This document shows positions 1-10,780 of a DNA stretch of 64,000 nt, in pieces. The notes beneath the pieces are model-generated. The model made no database searches. It worked only from the letters and a program-made list of their open reading frames with translations, and had not been told where the DNA came from. This DNA is from Macrostomum hystrix (taxonomy: Eukaryota > Platyhelminthes > Macrostomidae). Position 1 is the first letter of the stretch; each line of letters opens with the position of its first letter. The position numbers and the translations under genes are program-made. The stretch is taken from contig CATNEN010000007.1 of NCBI GenBank assembly GCA_950097015.1, forward strand, positions 9,611,001 to 9,675,000, read 5' to 3'.

Positions 1-840
1 TCCATGTGCTTTTGAGCAAAGCCTTTAATAGATTCCTGTGTTCCTGCCTCACGCATCTTGATTGCAGTCTTTGTCGCACCCGCATCCTCGAGCGCCCCAA
101 CAGCTTCCTGCTCCCCGCTTTCCCGAGGATCCATTATTGGCTTTCAAAGTCTTTGTGTGTGGCAGCCTGCCTTAGCGTTGCCCCCAGTCATGAATTTAAG
201 CCAGTTCCCTCTGCAATACACCCTGACTTCCTGCCGGTATCTTGAAGCTCTCCCTGCCTGCCTCCGGCTTCCCTGCTCAGTTTTCCCTGATTTGCCCATC
301 TCCGGCACCCCGGGGCTCGGGTTGTCAGCCGCCGCACCAACCCGGCCTGGGCGAGCCGCATGCGGGTCACGGAATGCCTGCGGCTGGCCGCTGAAGCCGC
401 ACTGCTTGCTTTGAAGCTGCTGGGGCTGACGGGCTAGAAACCCAAGCTCAGCGCCGGCTAGTAAAGCCTGGAGTAGAGGCGACGTGTAAGCTGAGACGGC
501 TCAACTTCATCTTTTGCGAGCTGTCGCGCTCGCTTGTTTTTGGGTGTGCTCATAGATTTCCAGTGAGCAGAACAATCAATGAAATTTGTTGGAAATATCT
601 CGAATTTCAAGTCGCATGTTTTTCGTCTTTCTAATGACTTTTTGTTCTGCCAAGTCCTCGTGACGTCTCGTTATTACTAGTAGCTAAGTTACTCCGTTAG
701 TTTAAAAGTAACGATGAGAGTAATATTGCGTTACATGATTAAAGATCGATCAAGAGTGGACTATAAACCTATCATGACTTTTCCGTTAGATTAGAACTAA
801 CAATTAGCAGAACATTGTCTTTGATGCCAAGATTAGCACC
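1..840. other. Non-coding stretch at the left edge
   Basis: No reading frame here has a recognisable domain or convincing splice sites. Short open frames of 60-118 codons occur on both strands but are low in complexity and unsupported. The sequence is mixed in composition, moderately GC-rich up to about 540 and AT-richer after that. It could hold UTR or regulatory sequence of a gene to the left, but nothing visible decides this. Confidence 0.5.
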
Positions 841-844
841 GAGG

Positions 845-925
845 AGGTGAATGGCAGAGCGGTTAACGCGTTTGCCTCTGGCAACAATGTCCCTGAACTC
901 GATTCCGCGGTGCGGAGACAAGGCT
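845..925 (+). mobile_element. tRNA-derived SINE-like element, copy 1
   Basis: The stretch TGGCAGAGCGG near 853 matches the internal A-box of RNA polymerase III promoters at every position. About 40 bases on, GAACTCGATTCC resembles a B-box. The cloverleaf does not close well (poor T-stem and an unusual anticodon loop), so this looks like a tRNA-derived SINE head and not a working tRNA gene. A related copy lies inverted at 4335-4415 and shares the A-box, the following GCGTTTGCCTCT and the GTCCCTGA-CTCGATTCC block. Confidence 0.5.
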
Positions 926-977
926 TGGGGGCTTGTTACAGCCGGGTAGATTTAGATTTAGACACGCAAATTAAGAT

Positions 978-1046
978 TTGTGTGTGTGTGTGTGTGTGTC
1001 TTGAGTGTGTGCCTGTGTAAGGTATCTCTGTGTGTGTGTGTGTGCT
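978..1046. repeat. (TG)n microsatellite
   Basis: Two short runs of alternating TG are separated by about 35 bases of TG-rich sequence. This is a simple repeat with no other visible content. Confidence 0.9.
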
Positions 1047-2275
1047 TTGGAGTCAGCGATATGGGCAGAATTGCGTGCAGCCCCTCCTGCAATTATTTTT
1101 TTAGAATTCAGAATAGCGCCAAGAAATGAAAGTTATTAAATTTGATGAAAATTAGCGAATAACGGAATTTAGGGCTCTAAACAGAAAGCTGCGAATGTTC
1201 CTTTGATTATGTTTTGAATTGACACCAAGCAACTTGTTAGTTGATTAGCTGAAAACAAGGAGGGTGCAACAAAGAGTTATTATTAATTAGCGCTATTAGG
1301 ATTCTGCTGTCTGACATCGTCTGTTAGGCGATGGTGTGCTCAGCAGTTTTCTGTGGAGTTCTCTCAGTAAAGCTGAATGTGTCCCGGATTTCAGGGCTAA
1401 ACTGGGATTTGCTGCGCCAGATTCATTCGCTATTAAACTGCGAAATCAGTTCTATTCTCCACCGGGCTGGGGTTTGTCATTGAGCTGTCTTGCCGCACTA
1501 AATCCCCTTAACATTGAGCTGCTCCCCTTCTCCCTACCCAAATCCCTCTCACGGGTCGCGGCGCGCGCAAAATACTCCGAAGTTTCTTTTATGCAGCTTT
1601 GTGGTCCGTGCTTAGTAGGGCCAGGAACACCGACCCACGGCCCCGGCTCAATACCTTGCTGCGCTGCCTTCCTGCTCAAGCTGCCCCAGTCTCCACAGCC
1701 CCCCCCCAGTGATGGCGCGTTTCCTGGCAAATCTGGGACTACAAGAGCCCGACTTCCTGCGCGGAAATTGCTAATAAATGTCAGCATGCAAATTAGGGAA
1801 CTCGGCGACTGCCCCGCCGGCCGCCCCCGCCGTCCGCCCCGCACTGCACCGACACGCACACCCCGCAGCCGCCAGCTCCTCCGGGCCAGTCGACCGCGTA
1901 GGGATTAAGATAAATGGGACGGGTCGGTGTTAGAAGGTGGCTCTTTGTCACCCAGCCCGGCTCAAGATGGATTGTGTTTGGTGAGGAAATTCAACTCGCG
2001 TGTAAATCACCGGCGGAATCTGGGAGACCGGCATCAACAATCGCGCCGATTATGCCCGATTGCGTGCGGCCGCGGCGCTACAAAACCGGGACCGGCCTCC
2101 CCGCCCCGTTATCGCATTTCCTGAAGCCCAGGGCTCTCTCTCTCTGCTCTTCTTAATCTACATCTGGATCCTTGCTGGCTGATGCGGGCCGGCGTTCCGA
2201 AGGCTCTGGCCAGTCGTTTTATTAAAGGATATCGGTAAATGCCGTTTAGTAGCCATGCCAACCTAGCACAGCACA
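1047..2275. other. Non-coding, possible cis-regulatory sequence downstream of the BarH-like gene
   Basis: No gene is supported; the 190-codon open frame at 1336-1908 and its antisense shadow have no domain character. The interval is single-copy. Near 1785 it contains ATGCAAAT, the POU octamer, followed by a TTAG homeodomain-type core. That is suggestive but not proof of an enhancer. Confidence 0.35.
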
Positions 2276-2277
2276 CT

Positions 2278-2648
2278 TTGAATCGCAGCAGGAGTCACAG
2301 CTAGAATCGCAGCAGAGGAGTAGGGGCCGCGGCTGGAATCGCAGCAGGAGTAGGAGTCAGCTAGAATCGCAGCAGGAGTAGGAGTCAGCTAGAATCGCAG
2401 CAGAGGATTAGGGGCCACGGCTGGAATCGCAGCAGAGGATTAGGGGCCACAGCTGGAATCGCAGCAGGAGTACGAGTCAACTATAGAATCACAGCAGAGG
2501 AGTAGGGGCCGCGGCTGGAATCGCAGCAGGGGTAGGAGTCAGCTAGAATCGCAGCAGAGGAGTAGGGGCCACGGCTGGAATCGCAGCAGGAGTAGGAGTC
2601 AGCTAGAATCGCAGCAGAGGAGTAGGGGCCACGGCTGGAATCGCAGTA
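2278..2648. repeat. Minisatellite, about 60-bp composite unit
   Basis: The array is built of alternating roughly 30-bp half-units that both contain GAATCGCAGCAG, one followed by AGGAGTAGGGGCC and the other by GAGTAGGAGTC. There are about six composite copies with scattered substitutions and small length changes. It is non-coding. Confidence 0.9.
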
Positions 2649-4330
2649 TTTATGAAAATCAACTGCCCAGAACTAAATCAATCCACTTTTTATTTTTTTA
2701 GTTGGAAGTGCTAATTCCAAAATTGGATTTTCTAAACTCAGTGAACTGTTTCGGGGTTATTTGGCTTTTCGTGACGCCTCGAAGTGCGTTTGAAAGTACA
2801 AACGCCTCTGGGGTTTCGTCCAAACTTCGCCAAATGAACTGGCTGAGTCTTTCAATTAAAACTTTGCGTTCCGTGTCTCATTAAAAAAGAATAAAATAAT
2901 TAATTTCGAAGTGCTTGACGGCACCCTTTAAAGTGGCTTAGAATCTCGAATTAAAATTTCTAGGAGTGTTTTTCAAGGTCGGTGGTTGCGGCATGCATTA
3001 TTTAAGCGGGCTTTCATTCAGCTTTTTTAAGTTGCAGAGCCCTGCTCGTTCCGCTCTGTGCGTCTCAGAACGAAGCTTGAATCTTTGTTGTTTTTTGTTG
3101 ATCTTTGTTACTCCGAGTCAGTCTAGTCGACATGATTTCTGCTTAGCAAAACCTGCCAGATATGCAAACAGCCTGGAGGCGGGGAGCTGGACTCAATTGA
3201 GAAGTTTTGGCGGGTTGCTAGATATGGGAAATTGAAACTTGCGGGGAATCAAAAATTTGGGATCGAGGCTCGAGCTGACGCAAGCCCGAGTGGTTGTCAT
3301 TGTTACGTCATAAGCCGCTGTTTGTCTATCCGCGGCTCTTGATTGAATCTTGACGCTTATTATCATGGCGAGGAGCGCCGAATGGCCCAGGAGGGCCAGC
3401 CGGCTGAGCCTGCTCGATTCGGACTGCTGGTTACTGGGCCATTAACAATGGGCTGACGAGCTCAGAAGGGCCGGGATCAGAGGCAGACAGCAGAGGATTT
3501 GATAAGATTGAGACAGAAAGTGAAATGCTCCCCCGGTTGGTCGCATTTAAAGGCACTTAATTACCATGGGGCTTCTCCAGCGGCTGGGACTGTGACAGTT
3601 TGCTGCCGCAGCCATCGGCTGAGGCCCCCGCCCCGGCCCCATGGCAGCGAGGCTTCAGCAAAGCGGAAATCATTTAGATAGAGGCGTAATGAGAAGTGAA
3701 TTGCCTCCTTCCGCGCCATGCAGATGGCCGGCTCTGTTTGGAAGGGCCGGACTCCAACTCCACACCGGCTTTGGCCTGAGCAGCTTCAAATCGCTTGCCA
3801 GCCTTGCCGGCCAGCCTTGGCCATGAAATATTTAGCGCTGCTAGATGCCTCGACCAACTGTTTAGTAGCCTGGAGTCCGTATCCCATTAGGAACAAATGG
3901 CTGTCTTTGATGCTTAAATCCTTGAGATGATCGACTCTGAGTGAGTCACTCCCCGGTCGTATGCGGCTGGCGGACCTTTTGTTGTCCTGTTCTCAAAGCA
4001 ATTTTATACGTTATATTTACAGTAGCCATCGACCTGTTAAATGTAGATTTTATAAGAACGCCATGTCACTTGGATCCAGTTTCTCAAATGATTAAAAAGC
4101 TTACACTCGCAGCAGCAACTGTAGGCACTAGTGTAATTATTATGGCTACAGTGAACCATCAGCCAGCGAGAAGGCACCCTCACACAGGTGTGTACGAGGT
4201 GCTCGTACATCTGCCCTGACTTTCTCATCGTCAGGCAGTGTACACTCTCACTGTACCTTGGAGGTTGGCCCTCATGGGCGTAAATTGCGCGACTAGCCCA
4301 CAAGACTTCTCTCCACGGCTGCACTCCAAA
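2649..4330. other. Non-coding spacer
   Basis: I see no supported gene, RNA or repeat. Short open frames (60-92 codons) are scattered on both strands without recognisable domains. The sequence is single-copy and non-repetitive. It may belong to the regulatory landscape of the BarH-like gene that follows on the minus strand. Confidence 0.4.
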
Positions 4331-4334
4331 TGAA

Positions 4335-4500
4335 TGTGGCCTCGCCGCGGAATCGAGCTCAGGGACCTTGGTGCGAGAGGCAAACGCCTTAGACCGCTCT
4401 GCCACACCCCCCCGACAACCCCAAAGCCCTCTCTTCTGGGATACGAGCTCAGGGACTTCTGTACGAGAATCGCTCGCCACTCGGCGCATCAGTTTAATCG
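4335..4500 (-). mobile_element. tRNA-derived SINE-like element, dimeric, copy 2
   Basis: On the minus strand, GTGGCAGAGCGG (A-box) is followed by GCGTTTGCCTCT and GAGCTCGATTCC (B-box-like), closely matching the copy at 845-925. Directly beside it, toward 4500, a second divergent unit repeats TCCCTGAGCTCG with a degenerate A-box. This gives a head-to-tail dimer of tRNA-like monomers. Dimeric tRNA SINEs are known in several animal groups; the family identity here is unknown. Confidence 0.5.
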
Positions 4501-5909
4501 ACGTTCGTGGACTCCTTTTTTGACTTGTTAAATTCCCAGGTGCTAGTATTAAGAAGTTCTTAAACATTGTATACAATGCAGAATCTGAATGGGTGTATTG
4601 CAGCTTTCGACTTTCGAATAAGATCCTCCTCGTCCCATCAAAACAGAGCTCCCAAGTCTATTATCGGCAATGCTTACTTTACATTTGGATCCCCATTTTC
4701 AAAATGAGGGAGCTAGTTGCCATGCGCAGCTGTGACAGCCTGCAGGCGGGTGGCGCACAGGTTGGCGGCTTTGACTCAATCAATGGCCTAAGCTGTATCC
4801 CTCTAAGGAGCAGAGGGATACAGTTTTCATTTCCAAGTTTTTATTTGGCCTGGGCGGAATGCTTATGCCGATGATGTTTATCTATACACCGGCTCGCCGT
4901 CCTCAGCAGACGATAGTAGAGTTTTGAGTTGAGCCCTCTGCTCTGTCGGGGCATAGATTGGCAGGGTTGATTGTGTTTGCTCTTGATTTATCGCCTTGTT
5001 TTCACTTGCCAAATGCCGGGGCCCTGACTTAAATTATTGGCCTATCAAAATTCCAAACTGCACAGCTTGCCCGGACTGCGATAAAGTCATACAGACCATT
5101 ATTTAGAATGCCCAAGGCTTTTTTGAGCAGTAAAATTAGGATGAGCTGGAATCTTAAAATCCCAGGGGGCGCTGTGACAGTAAAAAACTGGGATTTGTAA
5201 GGCTCGGATGAAATCTTGCTTTACCAGCGCGCGCGTGTATTTTGATTGGTGTCACATAATACGGAGCGGCAGTAACTGATAGGAGAAATGAGGTAACAAC
5301 TTTCAGGGATTTTGATAACGCGGTGAGTCTTTCTTTAAAGATTTCTTTAATTTACAACTCCTATACTATGGGCAGGGTGTGCGACACTGTACACGTGACT
5401 TAAGAAGTCTTGCTTTTACAATAAAAACTATATTTGGGCCATTAGGGATATAGAACATAACAAAATTACAGACAAAATGAGTGCAAATGGTGCTGACCTC
5501 TGAAAGTGCAGATTCTATTTATATATTGGTATAAGCAGATATGCAACAATGTTAGCATTCTTTACTACAGATTTAAGTAAAACTGCTTTGTTATTTGTGG
5601 ACAGCTAACATTTGCTTCTAAGAGGTCATTCGCTTGATAAACTTCAAGTTTTTTTCAGAGCACATCAACGCCTTAATTGGTATTGATCTGTAAAACTAGC
5701 AAAGCTTAACTTTCGACAAAAATTAAAACCCGAGCCGGAAGTTTACTGCTAAGAAACATGGTATACAATAAGCATTATAATATTGTAATAATACGATCGG
5801 CCTTTCATGCGCTCTCTGTGGCCCTGGACTGATAGCTCACTGCTTGTCCCTGGCCTTGTGGTCGCTTCTGTGTATCTCTGCGTGTGAGGACATTGTCCGG
5901 CGTGACGCG
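4501..5909. other. Non-coding, includes the BarH-like 3' flank
   Basis: No gene is supported. The part next to 5910 should contain the 3' UTR of the minus-strand BarH-like gene. The polyadenylation site cannot be placed with confidence because several AT-rich stretches are candidates. Confidence 0.4.
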
Positions 5910-7399
5910 TCACGCGACGGGCGAGTCGGCGCCCGCAGCCGGTGCTGGCGTCGACGCCGCCGTAGTCGGCGTGGGCGGCCTGGGACTCACTGGGAAGAGG
6001 CCGCTGGGCGGAATGAGCGGCAGATGCGGCCGCGGCAACGGGAACGGAGCCGGAACCGGCGCCGGCGGCTGCTGCTGCTGCTGTGTCGACGCCGGCGTTA
6101 GAGCCGAATGCTGGCCGGGTCCCCTCGGTGGCAGGGCGCCAAGTGGTGGCGGCGCAGCCGAGGCAACGGCGGCAGCAGCGCTGGCGCGGCAGATCATGTC
6201 CATGTTGGCGATGACCTGGTGCGCGCCCGGGTGGAAGGCCCAGTAGGGGTTCGTCTGCAGGATGCGCTGCACCGCCGCGAAGTTACCGGCCTCCGCTAGC
6301 AGCTCCAAGCCCACGGCTGTCTGGCGCTTCCACTTTGTCCTTAGAGTTCGGGTTCGAGAAAGCTCGGTTTGATGTTTGCATCTTATGTCTGTGTTATTCC
6401 TATGCCTAGACTTAATAAAAACGGCTATGAGTTTCTTTCTTACAGAATTCGCTGGACATGAAGAAAATTTAGTTAACGAAACAACCTTGTTTTTTACTAT
6501 AAATTTAGAATTGCTAGCCTCTGTTTTATTATCAGTTAATAATTTTCTGATAATAACTGAAGTGCTTCCAGTACACATTGATAAATATATTGAATCTCAC
6601 CTCCTATTCTGGTACCAGGTTTTCACCTGGGTGTCCGTCAGGTTCAGCCTGGCCGCCAGCTCCATCCTGTCCTGCACGCTGAGGTACTTCTGACGTTCGA
6701 ATGCTCGCTCGAGCTCGTTCAGTTGGTTGTCCGAGAAGGCCGTGCGCGCTTTCCTCGGCTTCTTGGCCTTCTGGTCGCGGTGGTGAAGTCCTATGATTGT
6801 TGTTGAATTCAGTGCAAAGATAATCGGCATGCAATTCTTTGAAATTTTCAAAAAGAGGGACATTAACATTGTGAATGTTTTCACTCATTCTGAATTCTGA
6901 ACTCACGGGCTTCATGGCCTCTGTCGACAGCGAGTGGTCCGAATTTCTCGCCGCCACCTGCCGCCCCAGAGCCACCGCGCTGCTGCGTCCATTTTGCGTC
7001 CAGCAGGTCGTCGTCATATTCATCGTCGTCCATCTCATCATCGTCAACCATGTCCTCGTCTTCGTCTTCGCCGGCAACTTCGTCCTCGTGCTCATCGTAG
7101 CCAGCTCCGCCACCGTTGCCGCTGTTTTTATTGTTATTGTTGGAGTCGCCGCCGAGGATGTCGGTGATCATAAAGCCGGTGGTCCGTCTGTTCGCCGTGT
7201 TCAGCGGTGGCGGTCTGGATCCAATAACTGCCGCTGCCGCTGCGGCAAGAGCTGCGGCCTCTTCGGCGGCCTTCGCGGCAGTTGCATCTGCTGCAGCTTG
7301 CTCAGAGATTTCCTCGCGATCGTGGAATTCCTGCGTCATTGCGGCTGCAAAATGTCTCACTGCCGGCATGCTGAACTCTGAATCTGCTGAGTTACTCAA
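5910..7399 (-). CDS. BarH: BarH-like homeobox transcription factor
   Basis: Predicted nuclear DNA-binding regulator of the BarH/BARHL family, which specifies sensory and neural cell types in animals. Minus-strand exons are 7399-6907, 6790-6601 and 6339-5910, with GT-AG introns of 116 and 261 bp whose phases (1, then 2) join exactly, giving 370 residues. Residues about 100-106 read GFMITDILG, the FIL/Eh1 Groucho-binding motif that BarH proteins carry before the homeodomain. A long Asp/Glu run follows. The homeodomain is about 176-235 and has the family-diagnostic [15 protein letters not shown] helix and WYQNRRTKWKRQ, with Y (not F) in helix 3. Directly after it, [16 protein letters not shown] matches the BarH C-terminal extension. 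The tail is Ala/Pro-rich with a short poly-Gln. The start at 7399 is the first in-frame ATG of exon 1. It sits between long non-coding flanks, as expected for a developmental gene. Confidence 0.92.
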
Positions 7400-10300
7400 A
7401 TTGTTTGATCGGGCAACAATTTATGCGCAATGAGCTGGTCCGAGCCTGGGTGGCTAGTTTTATGTTTGAGGGGTATAGGCGGCGGATGGGATGGGGCTGA
7501 GGGCTGGGGTTGGTGGCGGCCCGCGCTGATGGGAAATATTTCCGCTCGGCTGGTCTGATTTGCTCGGCCGCAAATGGGCGCGGAGGTTGGCGGCAGAGAG
7601 GAAAGCCCCGCGGATGAGGTGACGAAGATGGGACACTTTTCCTGGCCGCTTGTACAATTCCTCCAGTCGGTGGAGGGAAAGCTTTTATCGGCGACGCTGA
7701 GACCTCTTGAGAAAGCGGCGGGCGCCACGTTATTCTTGTCCCAGACCCCCCGGCGACTCCCTCATTTAATCAGGGGAAGAGAGCGCCTGTCCGCCTGGGG
7801 TTGGATGGGGCGCGGAATGGCAGCTGAAGTGGGCGCCCCCTGCATGATCGCCCAATCAGAACTAATTGCTATTGGCTGGAAGCCGGCGCTATCCAATCAT
7901 GGGCAGATTAAGTGAGCTTTGATCAGCTTTTACTGCTGTCGATTATCGGCTGCTGGAAGCCGGCACAGCCGGGGGACCGGCTTGGCCGCCTGTCAGCTGT
8001 GATTTGCAAACGCTGCCTTTCTGCCAGAGAACTGGCTCAAAGTGTCTCTCGTTTCTGCATCCCCGTCTCTCACGCGCGTCTTTAAGTGGACCAAAGGAAT
8101 TAGGGAGTTGCTGCCCGCCCCTTCCTCATTTTCCTATTCCCGCAGCCACATCGGGTTTCCGCGAAAATCCTCAATTTTCTGTCCCAGAAATGTTCAGCCT
8201 CCCTCGAATAGCCATTCGCTCAGGCAAGATGCGGGGAGAGATGGGGAGAGAACGGTGTGGCCGCTCGACCATGCGAAATTGTCAGGCCGGCTATCTGTGC
8301 GTGTTCTGCCACTTTCCACGCCTGCATCGCTTGAAGGCTTGTAAAAATGAGCCGGCTTTTCATTTGCTGGCTTGGATGCTGATTTGTCATCGATACATTC
8401 AAATTGGGCCTGGCTGGGTTAGTCCTGGGTAAGACCGCTCTTAGGCGAGTCCTCTGAAATGCTTTTTGGCCTAGTAGCAATTCGCTTTCAGCTGTGAAGT
8501 TTTGGACAAGAGAAACGAGTGAGAAAGTTGCGGTAATTAACTGTCCGTCTCTCTGATCTGCAGTTGTCCAATATCGACCCGGCTGCCGCAGCTTTGTTGC
8601 ACATCAAGGGATCTCTGTTCCCGGCAGGGATTGAAAATTGCCTTCGAACAACATTAGGAAATACAAACTGGCGGATCAATTGGCGGCTTCGCTGAGCCCC
8701 GCCCCCGTCCCACGGCTAATCGAATGCAGCTTCCCTGGGGCCGAGTTCTCAGGCCTTTCTCTTTTTGTGCTCTACAAATAAATGAAATATTTAGCAATTT
8801 AATTAGCAGAAAGCCAGTCTCTCGGGAGGTCCCGTGATTATGCTAATTAGCTGCTTGAATCCAGTCATCGGAGCTGTTCAATTTCCGCTTTTCACGATAG
8901 GGCTTTGCACGCCTGACTTGGCGCGAGTGCCGCCGATGCAAACTGACTGCCGGCGACCCGACGTCCCCGCGCGTGTGACTTAGTGCCGCTCTCTCGGCTC
9001 CTCACTTGTCATGCACGGCCCCGGGGTCTCTGGGGGCTTATCGGCCATCACCAGGCCTGTCCTCACAGCTTCTATCCTCGTGGCTTTGGGCCGGGTTTGT
9101 GCAACTACACTGGTGTCCCGCGGCATCGCAGCGATCTCAAGCACTCAAAGTCAAAGGTGACATTTTCCTCTTCTCATTTTCTGGGATACTTCTCTTCACT
9201 TGTTCGCATTCCATTCGTGGCTGGAGCTTGTAGCCATGCCATTATCTCCATGGCGGCTGTGGCTCCTTCCAAAATCTCCTGGTGAGCCAGTGGCCCCAGC
9301 ACGCTGGCATTTTCTTGTCAACTCGGCTCTTCGTCGGCGCCTCTACTATGCGCAAAATGTCACACAAATTTGCGGCACAGCCATACAGAAGTTCTTGTCA
9401 GCCTCCTTATGTAGAACCTGACTGGGCGTTGCCGGGCGGCTGCGAACGCGCTAATTACTCTAGGATTACTTGGCTCCCAAGCTCTCGAGGTGTGAACATT
9501 TATTCTTTAGTTCAACAAGCAGGCAAGCTTGCCATTTTGGCGTGTCCCATTGCTCTCAGTTCATTCCAGCCTCGCCTTATCTGCCGTGTTCAATCTCACT
9601 TAAAGCCACATCTTTTAGTCCTCTGAATCTGTACCAGCTCTGGCCATACAGTGCTCTAGATCATGCTGCAAAAGTGTCCCACTGGGATCATTCAATCTGC
9701 CTAAATCAAAGTGTCGCTTGTCGCCAGTTCTCCCAGTCCCACCCACAATTGTCCCTCCTTGTTCCCCTCGGGGCCTGAGCTGGCCAGTTTTTTATTTGAG
9801 CGTAAAGAGCAGTTGGATGCGCAGTTTGAAATTTGCTGGCGCCTCTAGAACTGCCAGACTGGGACTTAAATGGCTTTCTGCGACATCTCGTCTCGACTCC
9901 GCTAAGAGGCCGATCATTATCAAGCAAAATTGTGTTTTCCCCGTGTGTTCTGCCAGCTTGTTCCCCAGATGATGGCCGAATGACTCATGACTGCATGAAT
10001 ATGGCTATCAAAATGTCGCAATTTCGTTATTTCGCTTAATATTCCCGCCCGCCTGCCACCTGTCTATGTCTCCCACCCTGCCTTACTAATGCCGTGTCCC
10101 GTAATGGGAGAATTTCCTCAGCCTTTCAATCCTCCATTATACTCCCTTCCGCCGGCACTCATTTATTACTGAGCCACTTAGCAGTGATGAGTCCGGGGCT
10201 TTCTTGAGTTTTTTCTGTCGTTTCCTTGTCCCAATCAATCCGTCCCTGATCATTTATTAACCAGCACACTGTGAGCACGCCTCATTTCACAGCTCCCCCT

Positions 10301-10780
10301 GGCCCCAGCAGTGTAAATGCCTACTTGTCAGTAGTGACTGGCGTGACCCCCCACCTCACTGCTTGACTCGCTTCTGCAATCGAGCTCGCTCAGCCGCTTG
10401 TTTCTCCCGCTTATTCTTTCGACCCCAGCTCCAAGTCGATCCAACTCTGAATAATTAACCTGTCTTTCGTTACCTGATGTCGTGCTTAACGGCACTGAGC
10501 AGTTGTGTTTCGATAAACATCAATTTGAGCAGCCGCTAGCCCCAGTTATCCCGTGTTTATGGCCCCCCCAAAGAATGCGTCGCAGTTGTCCCTGGTTGCT
10601 GAGCGCACGCAATTTTCAACTTTAATCCATTGTTTGGTATCGCAGCCAATATTGTTCTCAACCTCCCGGTGCCCCTGCAGCTTGACTCTCAATCCCTGGC
10701 TCAAGTGAGGTGAAGATGCGCCGACCCCCGTGTTGCCACGCCCGACTGATCACGCTCTGCTAATTCGCATTCCACAATAA
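7400..10780. other. Repeat-poor non-coding sequence upstream of the BarH-like gene
   Basis: This stretch begins the 6.2-kb interval between the BarH-like start codon and SHMT. I see no domain-bearing frame and no tandem repeats, unlike most non-coding DNA in the window. It is rich in homeodomain-type cores. Near 8796-8852, TTTAATTAGC and GCTAATTAGC lie about 40 bases apart, beside other AT-rich sites. It presumably contains the BarH-like promoter and enhancers. Confidence 0.4.
8786..8855. promoter_or_regulatory. Cluster of TAATTA homeodomain-type sites
   Basis: Two near-identical cores (TTTAATTAGC and GCTAATTAGC) and ATTATGC occur within 60 bases, 1.4 kb upstream of the BarH-like start codon. 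TAATTA is the general Q50 homeodomain target, so auto- or cross-regulation is possible. Short AT-rich motifs also arise by chance, hence the low confidence. Confidence 0.25.

Noticed and set aside
845-925. Functional tRNA gene
   Set aside because: The A-box is perfect, but the T-stem and anticodon stem do not pair properly and a diverged inverted copy exists, so a SINE is more likely. The tRNA-like pieces at 13450-13510, 37010-37075, 38540-38615 and 45852-45930 were rejected as tRNA genes for similar reasons.
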